NCBI GenBank assembly: GCA_002368665.1
Contig: DFEK01000004.1
Coordinates: 1 to 43,384 of the forward strand
DNA: 43,384 bases
Source: Lachnospiraceae bacterium UBA3804
Lineage (GTDB): Bacteria; Bacillota; Clostridia; Lachnospirales; Lachnospiraceae
Reading direction: 5' to 3'
Made by a program: the position numbers and the translations under genes. This document shows, in pieces, positions 1-6,718 of this stretch. The first letter of the stretch is position 1. Every line of letters begins with the position of its first letter. A model generated the notes under the pieces. It was not told the origin of the DNA. It saw only the letters and a program-made list of their open reading frames with translations, and ran no database searches.

Positions 1-99
1 CGATCGAAAGCTTATCCAGAATAGGTAAAAGAAGAGGTTGTTATTCCAGAATTGGTTTGAAGATTAATCTGTGTTCGGTTTTGAAGGTTCCATTTTTTT

Positions 100-173
100 G
101 GCCCATTGGCTCAGTTGGTTAGAGCGCCGCCCTGTCACGGCGGAGGTCGTCGGTTCAAGTCCGTCATGGGTCG
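100..173 (+). tRNA. tRNA-Asp (GTC)
   Basis: Cloverleaf with acceptor arm GGCCCAT (100-106) pairing with ATGGGTC (166-172), anticodon stem CCGCC/GGCGG and anticodon GTC at 134-136; the T loop reads TTCAAGT. The discriminator is G173 and no CCA is encoded. First gene of a five-tRNA cluster. Confidence 0.97.
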
Positions 174-182
174 CAAATTTTG

Positions 183-223
183 GATTTTGTTTCCAATCGT
201 GCTTCGCACTCTTGGACAAAATC
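183..223 (+). promoter_or_regulatory. Spacer hairpin between tRNA-Asp and tRNA-Val
   Basis: A long stem: GATTTTG (183-189) pairs with CAAAATC (217-223), then TCCAA with TTGGA, then GTGC/GCAC closed by a TTC loop. It lacks a following T run, so it is not a standard terminator. It is probably a folded spacer of the tRNA precursor, possibly a processing signal (inference). Confidence 0.6.
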
Positions 224-234
224 ACAAATTTTAA

Positions 235-255
235 ACGAACTACTTCGTAGTTCGT
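235..255 (+). promoter_or_regulatory. Second spacer hairpin
   Basis: Perfect 9-bp stem ACGAACTAC (235-243) / GTAGTTCGT (247-255) with a 3-nt TTC loop, in the same spacer. No T tract follows. Role unknown; a precursor-processing structure is the simplest guess. Confidence 0.6.
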
Positions 256-337
256 CTAGGTCATTCGGTTTTCGTAACCGATCGCGCCATATATGATAGC
301 GCTCTCGGACGAAAAACGAATTCCAATCGAATTACTT

Positions 338-410
338 GGGGTCTTAGCTCAGCTGGGAGAGCATCTGCCTTACAAGCAGAGGGTCATAGGTTCGAGCCCT
401 ATAGGCCCCA
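338..410 (+). tRNA. tRNA-Val (TAC)
   Basis: Acceptor arm GGGGTCT (338-344) pairs with AGGCCCC (403-409) with one G-T pair. Anticodon stem TCTGC/GCAGA presents TAC at 371-373. The T loop is TTCGAGC, the discriminator is A410, and CCA is not encoded. Confidence 0.97.
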
Positions 411-443
411 CGCATCTTGACAATTTCATATTGTTTAGATCAT

Positions 444-525
444 GGGCAGATTCCCGAGTGGCCAAAGGGGACAGACTGTAAATCTGCTGGCAACGCCTTC
501 GGTGGTTCGAATCCACCTCTGCCCA
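444..525 (+). tRNA. tRNA-Tyr (GTA)
   Basis: Class II tRNA of 82 nt with a long variable arm. Acceptor GGGCAGA (444-450) pairs with TCTGCCC (518-524), anticodon GTA lies at 478-480, and the T arm is GGTGG/CCACC around TTCGAAT. Discriminator A525, no encoded CCA. Confidence 0.96.
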
Positions 526-536
526 TTTGATATTAT

Positions 537-610
537 CGCGGGGTAGAGCAGTCTGGAAGCTCGTCGGGCTCATAACCCGGAGGTCGTAGGTTCAAATCCT
601 TCCCCCGCTA
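537..610 (+). tRNA. Initiator tRNA-fMet (CAT)
   Basis: Anticodon CAT at 571-573 sits above the three G-C pairs (GGG/CCC) diagnostic of initiator tRNA, and the first acceptor position is unpaired (C537 opposite T609), another initiator hallmark, although the usual partner is A. The T stem GTAGG/CCTTC has a T-T mismatch (587/601), so this copy is slightly irregular. No CCA is encoded; discriminator A610. Confidence 0.93.
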
Positions 611-656
611 CGAAGTAAGATATGTTTTGGCATTGTACGAAAACAGATTCGCCAAA

Positions 657-680
657 TCGCCAAACGTGTGCGTTCGGCGA
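657..680 (+). promoter_or_regulatory. Spacer hairpin upstream of tRNA-Phe
   Basis: TCGCC (657-661) pairs with GGCGA (676-680) and AACG with CGTT around a TGTG loop. The 193-base spacer 611-803 contains no convincing gene; it holds this hairpin, a tandem 10-base repeat near 690-712 (GCTCGCAAAT/GCTCGCAAAC), and the hairpin at 730-760. Confidence 0.5.
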
Positions 681-729
681 TTGTACGTTTGCTCGCAAAT
701 GCTCGCAAACCCGCTCAATCATTTTCATC

Positions 730-760
730 GAATTGTCGGAACACAAGTGCTCCGCAATTC
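730..760 (+). promoter_or_regulatory. Spacer hairpin upstream of tRNA-Phe (second)
   Basis: GAATTG (730-735) and CGGA (737-740) pair with TCCG (751-754) and CAATTC (755-760), leaving one bulged T and a 10-nt loop. No T tract. Probably part of the folded tRNA precursor. Confidence 0.5.
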
Positions 761-803
761 TCAGAAAACGCTTTCGCTTTGCGAATCAATTTTCTTACTA
801 TTC

Positions 804-876
<73 letters not shown>

Positions 877-879
877 TGA

Positions 880-908
880 AAATCCGTCAAATACTTGACG
901 GATTTTTT
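880..908 (+). terminator. Terminator of the tRNA cluster
   Basis: AAATCCGTCAA (880-890) and TTGACGGATTT (895-905) form a perfect stem around the ATAC loop, followed by a continuous T run. It begins four bases after tRNA-Phe, as expected for the end of a tRNA operon. Confidence 0.9.
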
Positions 909-968
909 TATTTTATTCCATAAATTCCGGCACTTCACTACGTATCTTAGATACAGGAGGACGAAATT

Positions 969-1484
969 ATGGGAAAAAATTTTTTGGTTATCGCGATTGC
1001 ATGTATATTACTTACCGGATGCGTTCCGTTTTCGGGGAAACTATATACCGAACAGGACATTGCCGATAAATGCGGCGCCGGGTTTAAGAATACATGGGAT
1101 AATACTATAGCGGAAATTCCCTGTCAAAGGGTTACCATTACACCGTCTTCAACGGATGCTCATTTTAATGAGATGTATTTTTATCTTTTCGATTCGGCTG
1201 CTGATGCGAAGAAAGCATTTCAGAAATCTTCCGAGTTGTTCTCCGATCTTGAGGAAGAAGGAAGTGATTATAAAAAGGGCTGGCTTGCCAATGTATGTGA
1301 TGCTTCCATCGAACAATACATGTATTTGAGCAACAACCTGATTATCACGGTCGATACGCAGTGCTATTCCGAATGGCCGGAAGGAATGGACACATCTTTT
1401 ATGTGTGAGCCGGATTTGGATGCTTGGCGTTGGGAAGAAAGTTATCGTCAGGAAGTAATAGATTTGATGCGTGCCACCTTTTAA
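969..1484 (+). CDS. Putative lipoprotein, unknown function
   Basis: A 171-residue protein with a classic lipoprotein signal: positive N-terminus, hydrophobic stretch and lipobox LTGC with the lipidated Cys at residue 18. It should be anchored to the outer face of the membrane. The mature part is hydrophilic, has scattered Cys residues (in AEIPC, NVCDA, DTQCY and FMCEP) that could form disulfides, and shows no family I recognise. The start is set by AGGAGG at 955-960, eight bases before ATG. A 13-bp palindrome GTATCT-T-AGATAC (942-954) touches the ribosome site. It appears to be a single-gene unit between two terminators. Confidence 0.8.
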   Translation: MGKNFLVIAIACILLTGCVPFSGKLYTEQDIADKCGAGFKNTWDNTIAEIPCQRVTITPSSTDAHFNEMYFYLFDSAADAKKAFQKSSELFSDLEEEGSDYKKGWLANVCDASIEQYMYLSNNLIITVDTQCYSEWPEGMDTSFMCEPDLDAWRWEESYRQEVIDLMRATF

Positions 1485-1517
1485 TACCCAAAATTAGTTT
1501 TTGTGACATCATACAGG

Positions 1518-1548
1518 CGGATGGAGGTTTTTCCTTCATCCGTTTTGT
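1518..1548 (+). terminator. Terminator after the lipoprotein gene
   Basis: CGGATGGAGG (1518-1527) pairs with CCTTCATCCG (1533-1542), one G-T pair, with a TTTTT loop and TTTTG tail. Separates the lipoprotein gene from the TetR unit. Confidence 0.85.
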
Positions 1549-1549
1549 A

Positions 1550-1578
1550 TTGCAATTCGGAAAACAGTATGATAGTAT
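1550..1578 (+). promoter_or_regulatory. Candidate promoter of the tetR-dikinase unit
   Basis: TTGCAA (1550-1555), 17-base spacer, TAGTAT (1573-1578); an overlapping alternative -10 is TATGAT (1568-1573). Either would start transcription at or just before the palindrome at 1583-1602. Confidence 0.5.
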
Positions 1579-1582
1579 CTAA

Positions 1583-1602
1583 TTATTGAACGCGTTCAAT
1601 AA
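1583..1602 (+). promoter_or_regulatory. Perfect 20-bp palindrome, TetR operator
   Basis: TTATTGAACGCGTTCAATAA is identical to its reverse complement over all 20 bases. It lies at the predicted transcription start and 14 bases before the start codon of a TetR-family gene, the standard arrangement for autorepression. That the neighbouring TetR binds it is inference. Confidence 0.8.
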
Positions 1603-1615
1603 AGAGGGCAAAACA

Positions 1616-2191
1616 ATGAATAAAGATGAAAAATTACAGCTTACAAAGGATAAACTCCTGGATTCCACATTTCGTCTGATGGAAGAACACGACGATCCGA
1701 TGGGTGTTACATCGAGGGAAATCGCATTGGCGGCCGGCGTGAAGCCCAGCATGATCAATTACTGCTTTGGCTCGAGGGAAAATCTGATTTACCAGACGTT
1801 TCAGAAGCGGTATCTGGATTTTCTGAAGGATAACGATGTTCAGTCAATCATCGAATCCGGGGATTCTCCGAAAGATATTATAAAACAGCTTCATTTCATT
1901 GTAGCCGGATGCCTTATAAAGAATCCGAAATTTACGAAAGCAATCACGGGATTTGTGTTATTCAAAAGAGATCTAAGCAAGGAATCGTTCAGCTTCCAAT
2001 ATGTTTATCAGCATTATGCGGGGAAAAAGACGAAAGAAGAATGCAGCCTGATTGCATACGAACTGTCGACAATGATGCAGTTAATCATATTCCGGGCGGA
2101 GGATTTTAAGCGTAATTTCGGAATTGATTTAACGGACAAAGAGGAATTAAAGCACTATATCGATATGCGTGTTGATTTGTTACTGGCTTAG
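1616..2191 (+). CDS. TetR/AcrR-family transcriptional regulator
   Basis: A 191-residue one-component regulator. The N-terminal helix-turn-helix is clear (residues ~20-55: REIALAAGVKPSMINYCFGS is the typical recognition region), followed by an all-helical ligand-binding domain. The start chosen is ATG 1616, with GAGGG at 1604-1608; an upstream in-frame TTG at 1586 lies inside the operator and is rejected. It is followed 15 bases later by the dikinase gene, so it probably represses its own gene and that one until a small molecule is bound. The ligand cannot be told from sequence. Confidence 0.88.
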   Translation: MNKDEKLQLTKDKLLDSTFRLMEEHDDPMGVTSREIALAAGVKPSMINYCFGSRENLIYQTFQKRYLDFLKDNDVQSIIESGDSPKDIIKQLHFIVAGCLIKNPKFTKAITGFVLFKRDLSKESFSFQYVYQHYAGKKTKEECSLIAYELSTMMQLIIFRAEDFKRNFGIDLTDKEELKHYIDMRVDLLLA

Positions 2192-2206
2192 GAGAAAGGG
2201 ATTAAA

Positions 2207-4579
2207 ATGCAATTTATTTATCCGTTAAACAGACTCCCGGATGAGAAAGAGCATCTTGCCGGCGGAAAGGCCAAATCGCTGGCTTATATGATAAAAAATC
2301 TGAAATTACGGATTCCGGACGGATTCGTAATCCTTTCAAGTGCGATAAAAAACAGTGAATTGATTGATAAAGCTAAGGAAGAATTGGACGAGCTCATCCG
2401 TTCCCTTGACACAAATTGCACATACGCGGTCAGATCCTCGGCGCTTAATGAGGACGGGGAGGCGGCTTCCTTTGCCGGCCAGTACGAGACCGTAACGGAT
2501 GTAAGGAAGGAAGCAATCAAAGAGGCGATTCTTAAGGTGGCAAAATCCACCGAGAACGATACGGTAGCCGCCTATGCGAAAAACCGGAACCAGGGTGAGG
2601 CAGATATTTCAATAGCCAATCCGAAAGAAGAGTATGAATGCGGAATAGGCATTGTCATTCAAAGATTTGTCAGAGCAAAATATGCGGGAGTTTTATTTAC
2701 GGCGGATGCAATTACCGGCAGAGACGATAAAATGGTCGGCAATTATGTGCGCGGTGAAGGGGAAAAGCTGGTATCCGGCGCGGAAAACGCCGAAGTATTC
2801 TCCATCGGAGCAATCCGGTATTCCTATGAAGGACCCGAAGAATTTCGAAAATATGCAAAAGAACTGGCAAATTACTGTAAAGCCATCCGTCGGCTTTACG
2901 GAATGCCGATGGATATCGAATGGGCCGTCGCAGGTGAGAAAGTATACATTCTGCAGGCCCGCCCGATTACCACACTCCGTCGCATAAAAATGGATACCTA
3001 TGATGTGAACGGAACCCGCTCGGGTTATAAAATGCTGACACGGACGAATGTCGGTGAGATTTTTATGAAACCGGTTTCCCCGATGACCTTCAGTGTCCTT
3101 GAAAAAATCAACGATATTCTGGGGCTTCCGGACTGGCTTGATAACATCTGCGGGCAACCCTATATGAATATCTCTGTCATGGTTTCCCTTGCGGTTGCCT
3201 TCGGAGCAAAGAAGGAGAAGGCGGAAAAAACATTAAAGGGCCTTATCGGACGACTTCCGGAGGGTGTGGAAGTGCCGGTTTCTCCTTTTGACAAAAAGGC
3301 TTTCCGAAAGAAGATTTGGAAGCTTTTCTTTCCGAAAGAGAAGTCAAAGTTAAATAAAAAGCAGAAAAAGGCCATGGTCGCAAACCTTGCCGGGATTGCA
3401 AGAAGCATGATTAATGAAATACACCTGATTGAAAACGAAAAGGCGCTTTATGACTACTGGGGCGAGAAGATGCTTCCGAAACTCAGGGACGGGATGGCAT
3501 CGATTATCGGTCAGTCCGGGACCTCTTTGGTACCTCTTTTCAATACAAGATCCAAAATCGCCAAAGTAGCCGGTGAAACTATGGCGGACAGGCTTTGTGG
3601 CGGATGTCTCGGCATAATGGAAAGCATGAAGCCGCTCTTTCTGCTGCAGGATCTGGCTAATGGCACGATTACAAAGGACGAATATATTAAGGCCTGCGGA
3701 CAGCGCTGTCCCAACGAGATGGAGCTTGCAGCGGTTCATCCGTATGAGGATGAAACGTATGTGGATGATCTGATCAAAGAGCACGGAAACGAAGCACCGG
3801 ACCTTTATAAAATGCAGGAAAAGGAACATCAGTCCTATGAAGAGGCAATTCGGGAATTCAAAATAAAGTATCCGGCAAAGAAGTCCTGGATAGACAGAAC
3901 GATTTCGAAATATGTCCGGGCCAATCATTTCAGGGAGGATCTTAGAAGTAAGGGAGTTTGGATTTTCTGCGTTTTCCGTGAATATCTGCTGCGTGCGGGC
4001 ACCCTTACCGGGCTTGGGGACGATGTTTTCATGCTTACATTCGATGAGGTATTCGAATATCTGAAGGGGAATAAATGCGATGAGGCAGTTTTGCCAAGAC
4101 GCAGGGAAACCTATGAAAGATACTGCTCATACGGGAATTTTCCGAATATCGTGGTCGGCCGATTTGATGAAAAGGAATGGCTGGCAGACGAGAACAAACG
4201 GTTCGACGCCTATATCAGGGATATGGATACGAAGCAGGCATCCGACGCTGACATAAAAGGGTTTGCGGGAGCGGCCGGCGTTATAAAAGGAAGGGCAAGA
4301 GTCATTAGGGATATCGATAAAATGAACGAGCTTTCCGCCGGCGAAATTCTGGTCACGGGTGCAACCAATGTAGGATGGACGCCGGTCTTTACCAAAGTAT
4401 CCGCTGTGGTTACGGATATCGGAGCTCCGTTATCCCATGCTGCAATCATTGCAAGGGAATGCGGCATTCCGGCCGTGGTCGGATGCGGAAACGCAACAAG
4501 TCTGATCCATACCGGGGACCTTATCGAAGTGGACGGATCCGCCGGTCTGGTACGGATTTTGGAAAAAGCCCAATCTTGA
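2207..4579 (+). CDS. PEP-synthase / rifampin-phosphotransferase-like dikinase
   Basis: A 790-residue multidomain phosphotransferase. Residues 1-260 form the ATP-grasp PPDK/PEP-binding domain (GGKAKSLAYM near residue 25; VRSSALNEDGEAASFAGQYE near 75-95; ILQARPI near 250). Residues ~270-690 are a helical middle region starting with NVGEIFMKPVSPMTF, a signature shared by PEP-synthase-like and rifampin phosphotransferase proteins. Residues ~700-785 are the mobile phosphohistidine domain with GAPLSHAAIIAREC, catalytic His744. The domain order (ATP, middle, His) and the lack of a C-terminal TIM-barrel PEP domain match rifampin phosphotransferase rather than true PEP synthase or PPDK. Control by an adjacent TetR suggests an inducible small-molecule-modifying enzyme; the substrate is unproven. 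Confidence 0.8.
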   Translation: MQFIYPLNRLPDEKEHLAGGKAKSLAYMIKNLKLRIPDGFVILSSAIKNSELIDKAKEELDELIRSLDTNCTYAVRSSALNEDGEAASFAGQYETVTDVRKEAIKEAILKVAKSTENDTVAAYAKNRNQGEADISIANPKEEYECGIGIVIQRFVRAKYAGVLFTADAITGRDDKMVGNYVRGEGEKLVSGAENAEVFSIGAIRYSYEGPEEFRKYAKELANYCKAIRRLYGMPMDIEWAVAGEKVYILQARPITTLRRIKMDTYDVNGTRSGYKMLTRTNVGEIFMKPVSPMTFSVLEKINDILGLPDWLDNICGQPYMNISVMVSLAVAFGAKKEKAEKTLKGLIGRLPEGVEVPVSPFDKKAFRKKIWKLFFPKEKSKLNKKQKKAMVANLAGIARSMINEIHLIENEKALYDYWGEKMLPKLRDGMASIIGQSGTSLVPLFNTRSKIAKVAGETMADRLCGGCLGIMESMKPLFLLQDLANGTITKDEYIKACGQRCPNEMELAAVHPYEDETYVDDLIKEHGNEAPDLYKMQEKEHQSYEEAIREFKIKYPAKKSWIDRTISKYVRANHFREDLRSKGVWIFCVFREYLLRAGTLTGLGDDVFMLTFDEVFEYLKGNKCDEAVLPRRRETYERYCSYGNFPNIVVGRFDEKEWLADENKRFDAYIRDMDTKQASDADIKGFAGAAGVIKGRARVIRDIDKMNELSAGEILVTGATNVGWTPVFTKVSAVVTDIGAPLSHAAIIARECGIPAVVGCGNATSLIHTGDLIEVDGSAGLVRILEKAQS

Positions 4580-4604
4580 ATCCGCCTCCGAATGGTGCTA
4601 TGAT
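4576..4604 (+). promoter_or_regulatory. Promoter of the methyltransferase gene
   Basis: TTGAAT (4576-4581), exactly 17 bases, TATGAT (4599-4604). The -35 overlaps the dikinase stop codon. The -10 is embedded in a perfect 6-bp inverted repeat, CTATGA (4598-4603) / TCATAG (4609-4614), with a T5 centre that could serve as an operator. Confidence 0.65.
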
Positions 4605-4635
4605 TTTTTCATAGAAAATGTATGGGAGGGATACA

Positions 4636-5232
4636 ATGATTTGGGATAAAGCAGCGAAAGTATACGATTTTTTCGAGACCATTTACAATAAAAAGGTATA
4701 TGTCGGAACCGGAGTGGTAGTGGCATCCATGGTAAAGCAAAGAGATGTCGTTTTGGAATGTGCCTGCGGAACCGGCGCAATTACAAAGTATGTGGCGCCG
4801 AAGTGCCGGAGAATCGTTGCATCGGATTTTTCCGTCGGAATGTTAAGACAAGCTTCGAAAAACTGCAGAAAATATCCGAATGTGGTTTTCAAAAAAGCGG
4901 ATATCATGAACTTAAACTGTGCCGACAACCGCTTTGATACGGTCATAGCAGGTAATGTCATCCACCTTGTACCCGATCCGGTCAGGGCGATCAATGAACT
5001 GAAAAGAGTGGTTAAGCCGGGTGGTAAGATCATCATCCCCACATATATCAATATGGCGGACGGAGCCAAATCCGCCATCATTAAGGTTTTGGAAAAACTC
5101 GGCATCGACTTCAAGAGACAGTTTGACATGAAATCTTATATGAAGTTTTTCGAGGATCTGGGATACGACAGTATCGAATATCATGTGGTGGAAGGCAGAA
5201 TGCCCTGTGCCATCGCAGTCATTGACTGCTGA
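4636..5232 (+). CDS. Class I SAM-dependent methyltransferase (UbiE-like)
   Basis: A 198-residue cytosolic methyltransferase. The SAM-binding motif I is ECACGTGAIT near residue 42, followed by an acidic motif (ASDFSVGML), a motif IV-like region (NRFDTVIAGNVIHLV) and the post-motif ELKRVVKPGGKIIIPTY. This pattern fits the Methyltransf_11 / UbiE-like group whose members methylate quinones, lipids or drugs; the substrate here is unknown. ATG 4636 is chosen because GGGAGGG (4624-4630) is its ribosome site; an in-frame ATG at 4618 would place that site inside the gene. It has its own promoter but follows the TetR/dikinase pair closely. Confidence 0.85.
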   Translation: MIWDKAAKVYDFFETIYNKKVYVGTGVVVASMVKQRDVVLECACGTGAITKYVAPKCRRIVASDFSVGMLRQASKNCRKYPNVVFKKADIMNLNCADNRFDTVIAGNVIHLVPDPVRAINELKRVVKPGGKIIIPTYINMADGAKSAIIKVLEKLGIDFKRQFDMKSYMKFFEDLGYDSIEYHVVEGRMPCAIAVIDC

Positions 5233-5269
5233 TCTTAAGCGATTAAAAGAAGTTTGTTTTGCGGATTTG

Positions 5270-5278
5270 TGGTATACT
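5270..5278 (+). promoter_or_regulatory. Extended -10 promoter
   Basis: TG-G-TATACT at 5270-5278 is an extended -10 element with no good -35. It lies 37 bases before the small gene at 5316, whose ribosome site is GGGAGGG. Confidence 0.5.
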
Positions 5279-5315
5279 GTAGGCAAGAATTTATAAAACC
5301 TGGGAGGGTACAAAA

Positions 5316-5543
5316 ATGGAAGATATTAAGAAAAAAGTTGATCAGATTGTAGCAAAATTAAAGGCAGATCCTTCATTAATGGCCAATTTCAAGAACGATC
5401 CCGTAAAGACGATCGAGGGCATTTCCGGAATCGATATTCCCGACGGAATGGAAGATAAAATCGTTACCGGTGTAAAGACTGCTCTTGCCGGAGATAAAGT
5501 CGGCGATATCGCAGGTACCGTAAAGGGTCTTTTCCAGAAATAA
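5316..5543 (+). CDS. Small protein with leader-peptide-like motif, unknown function
   Basis: A 75-residue, probably cytosolic, helical protein. After an N-terminal helix (residues 1-25) comes DPVKTIEGISGIDIPDGM, which resembles the DPxxxLxxxGIxIPxG region of NHLP/Nif11-type RiPP leader peptides, and the protein ends in an amphipathic, Gly-rich stretch (AGDKVGDIAGTVKGLFQK). No Cys, Ser/Thr-rich core or double-Gly cleavage site is evident, and no RiPP-modifying enzyme is nearby, so a RiPP role is speculative. Similar short proteins are, to my knowledge, common uncharacterised genes in Clostridia. The ribosome site GGGAGGG and own promoter support it as a real, possibly abundant, protein. Confidence 0.75.
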   Translation: MEDIKKKVDQIVAKLKADPSLMANFKNDPVKTIEGISGIDIPDGMEDKIVTGVKTALAGDKVGDIAGTVKGLFQK

Positions 5544-5576
5544 AAAACCAAACCTGACGATTTCGACGATAGGGGC

Positions 5577-5605
5577 TTGACAAAATAGTTAGTTGCGACT
5601 AACAT
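5577..5605 (+). promoter_or_regulatory. Promoter with DtxR-like operator
   Basis: TTGACA (5577-5582), 17 bases, TAACAT (5600-5605). The spacer and -10 are covered by GTTAGT-TGCG-ACTAAC (5588-5603), an inverted repeat with 6-bp arms resembling the TTAG...CTAA sites of DtxR/IdeR/MntR-type metal-dependent repressors. Binding would block the promoter when metal is plentiful. The identification of the repressor is inference. Confidence 0.65.
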
Positions 5606-5624
5606 ATGAGCAGAGGTGAGGAAG

Positions 5625-5810
5625 ATGCTGAACTGGATAATAGCCAATATCGGAACGATAATCGTAGGTACTGCGCTGGCGGTTGGATTGTTTTTTATCA
5701 TACGAAGCATGGTAAAAAAGAAAACGCCGGGATTCTGCAACTGCGGATGTGAAAACTGCAGCGGACAGTGCGCGCACTGTGCATCCGCCGCGGCGAAGAA
5801 AAAGGAATAG
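5625..5810 (+). CDS. FeoB-associated Cys-rich membrane protein
   Basis: A 61-residue protein with one N-terminal membrane segment (residues ~5-27) followed by a basic stretch and a Cys cluster FCNCGCENCSGQCAHC (six Cys), ending KKKE. This is the architecture of the small Cys-rich proteins found with the ferrous iron transporter FeoB, thought to bind iron or act in redox. ATG 5625 is chosen with AGAGGTGAGG just upstream; GTG 5616 overlaps that site. No feoA or feoB is present here, but the promoter carries a DtxR-like box, consistent with iron control. The next gene starts two bases after its stop codon. Confidence 0.8.
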   Translation: MLNWIIANIGTIIVGTALAVGLFFIIRSMVKKKTPGFCNCGCENCSGQCAHCASAAAKKKE

Positions 5811-5812
5811 AA

Positions 5813-6610
5813 ATGATTTATCCGTTAAAATACGGAAATACGAATACGTATCTGATCAGGGGAAATGACGGCTGGCTTTTGTTTGACACAGACTGGGCCG
5901 GAACATTTCCCCTTTTTTGCAGAGCCATCAAGGAAAGAGGTGTCGATCTTTCCCTGATCCGCTATGTCTTTATTTCTCATTTTCATCCGGACCATATGGG
6001 ACTGGCAGGGGAGATTGCCGGATACGGCCCGAAAGTGGTGGTATTCGATGTGCAAAGGGAGCATGTTCACGGATCGGACGGCGTTTTTACAAAGGAAAAC
6101 AGAAGGGATTATCAACCGATCAAAGATCAGGATGCTCTGTTTCTTGAACTGTCCGAAAGCCGGAATTTCTTAAAGAATTTCGGAATCGAGGGCGAAGTTC
6201 TGGCTACGCCCGGACACAGTGATGACAGCATATCGCTTTGGCTGGATGAGGGAATCGTGCTGGTCGGGGATTTAAATCCGTTGTACGAGCTGGAGCTTCA
6301 TAAGGATAGCCAAATCGGTGCAAGCTGGGAGAAGATTCTTTCGAAAAAACCGAAAACCGTTTACTACGGACATGCTGCGCCGGCTGTTTTATCCGATGAG
6401 AGTGCGGAGTCGGAAACCGGATCGAAAGAAGTATATGCGCTCGTTAAAAAGATCATGACTTACATTGAGCGTGGGCTTCCGGCGGAGAAAATAGCCGTAA
6501 AGACCAAAGCATCTCCGCAATTTGTCGAGGATGTCACGAGGATGGTTTTAACCCATCCGGGCATTGGCGTACAGGGAGTTTTGGACCGGATCGAGATCAA
6601 AAACAGATAG
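5813..6610 (+). CDS. Metallo-beta-lactamase-fold hydrolase
   Basis: A 265-residue MBL-fold protein. The metal-binding motif is HFHPDH (in ISHFHPDHMGLAG, residues ~55-65), followed by PGHSDDS and GDL, and YYGHAAP near residue 180 supplies the last His. Such proteins bind two Zn or Fe ions and include hydrolases of glyoxalase II and persulfide dioxygenase types; the C-terminal ~60 residues are helical as in many broad-family members. The exact substrate is unknown. ATG 5813 is used because it falls directly after the preceding stop; it is therefore co-transcribed with the Cys-rich membrane protein and shares its metal-type control. Confidence 0.85.
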   Translation: MIYPLKYGNTNTYLIRGNDGWLLFDTDWAGTFPLFCRAIKERGVDLSLIRYVFISHFHPDHMGLAGEIAGYGPKVVVFDVQREHVHGSDGVFTKENRRDYQPIKDQDALFLELSESRNFLKNFGIEGEVLATPGHSDDSISLWLDEGIVLVGDLNPLYELELHKDSQIGASWEKILSKKPKTVYYGHAAPAVLSDESAESETGSKEVYALVKKIMTYIERGLPAEKIAVKTKASPQFVEDVTRMVLTHPGIGVQGVLDRIEIKNR

Positions 6611-6617
6611 ACGGGAA

Positions 6618-6644
6618 AAGAAGGAGAAGCCTCCTTCTTTTTTT
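6618..6644 (+). terminator. Terminator after the MBL gene
   Basis: AAGAAGGAG (6618-6626) pairs with CTCCTTCTT (6631-6639) around AAGC, followed by an unbroken T run. Confidence 0.9.
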
Positions 6645-6677
6645 GTGACGGAAATTGTCAAAAATTTGTGAACGATG

Positions 6678-6705
6678 TTGACTTTTCTTATAAAAGGAGT
6701 AAGAT
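6678..6705 (+). promoter_or_regulatory. Promoter of the RND exporter operon
   Basis: TTGACT (6678-6683), 16-base spacer, TAAGAT (6700-6705). The predicted start falls near 6712, immediately before the operator-like repeat at 6719-6732. Confidence 0.55.
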
Positions 6706-6718
6706 TATCTTCGCTGAC

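Noticed and set aside
1..99. Possible tail of another tRNA or rRNA at the left edge
   Set aside because: No T-loop, acceptor end or rRNA-like sequence is visible; only AT-rich spacer with an imperfect repeat of TTATTCCAGAATT.
2693..3928. Long minus-strand open frames opposite the dikinase (and 6896-7825 opposite the RND gene)
   Set aside because: They mirror codon bias of the plus-strand genes, lack ribosome sites and show no domain motifs.
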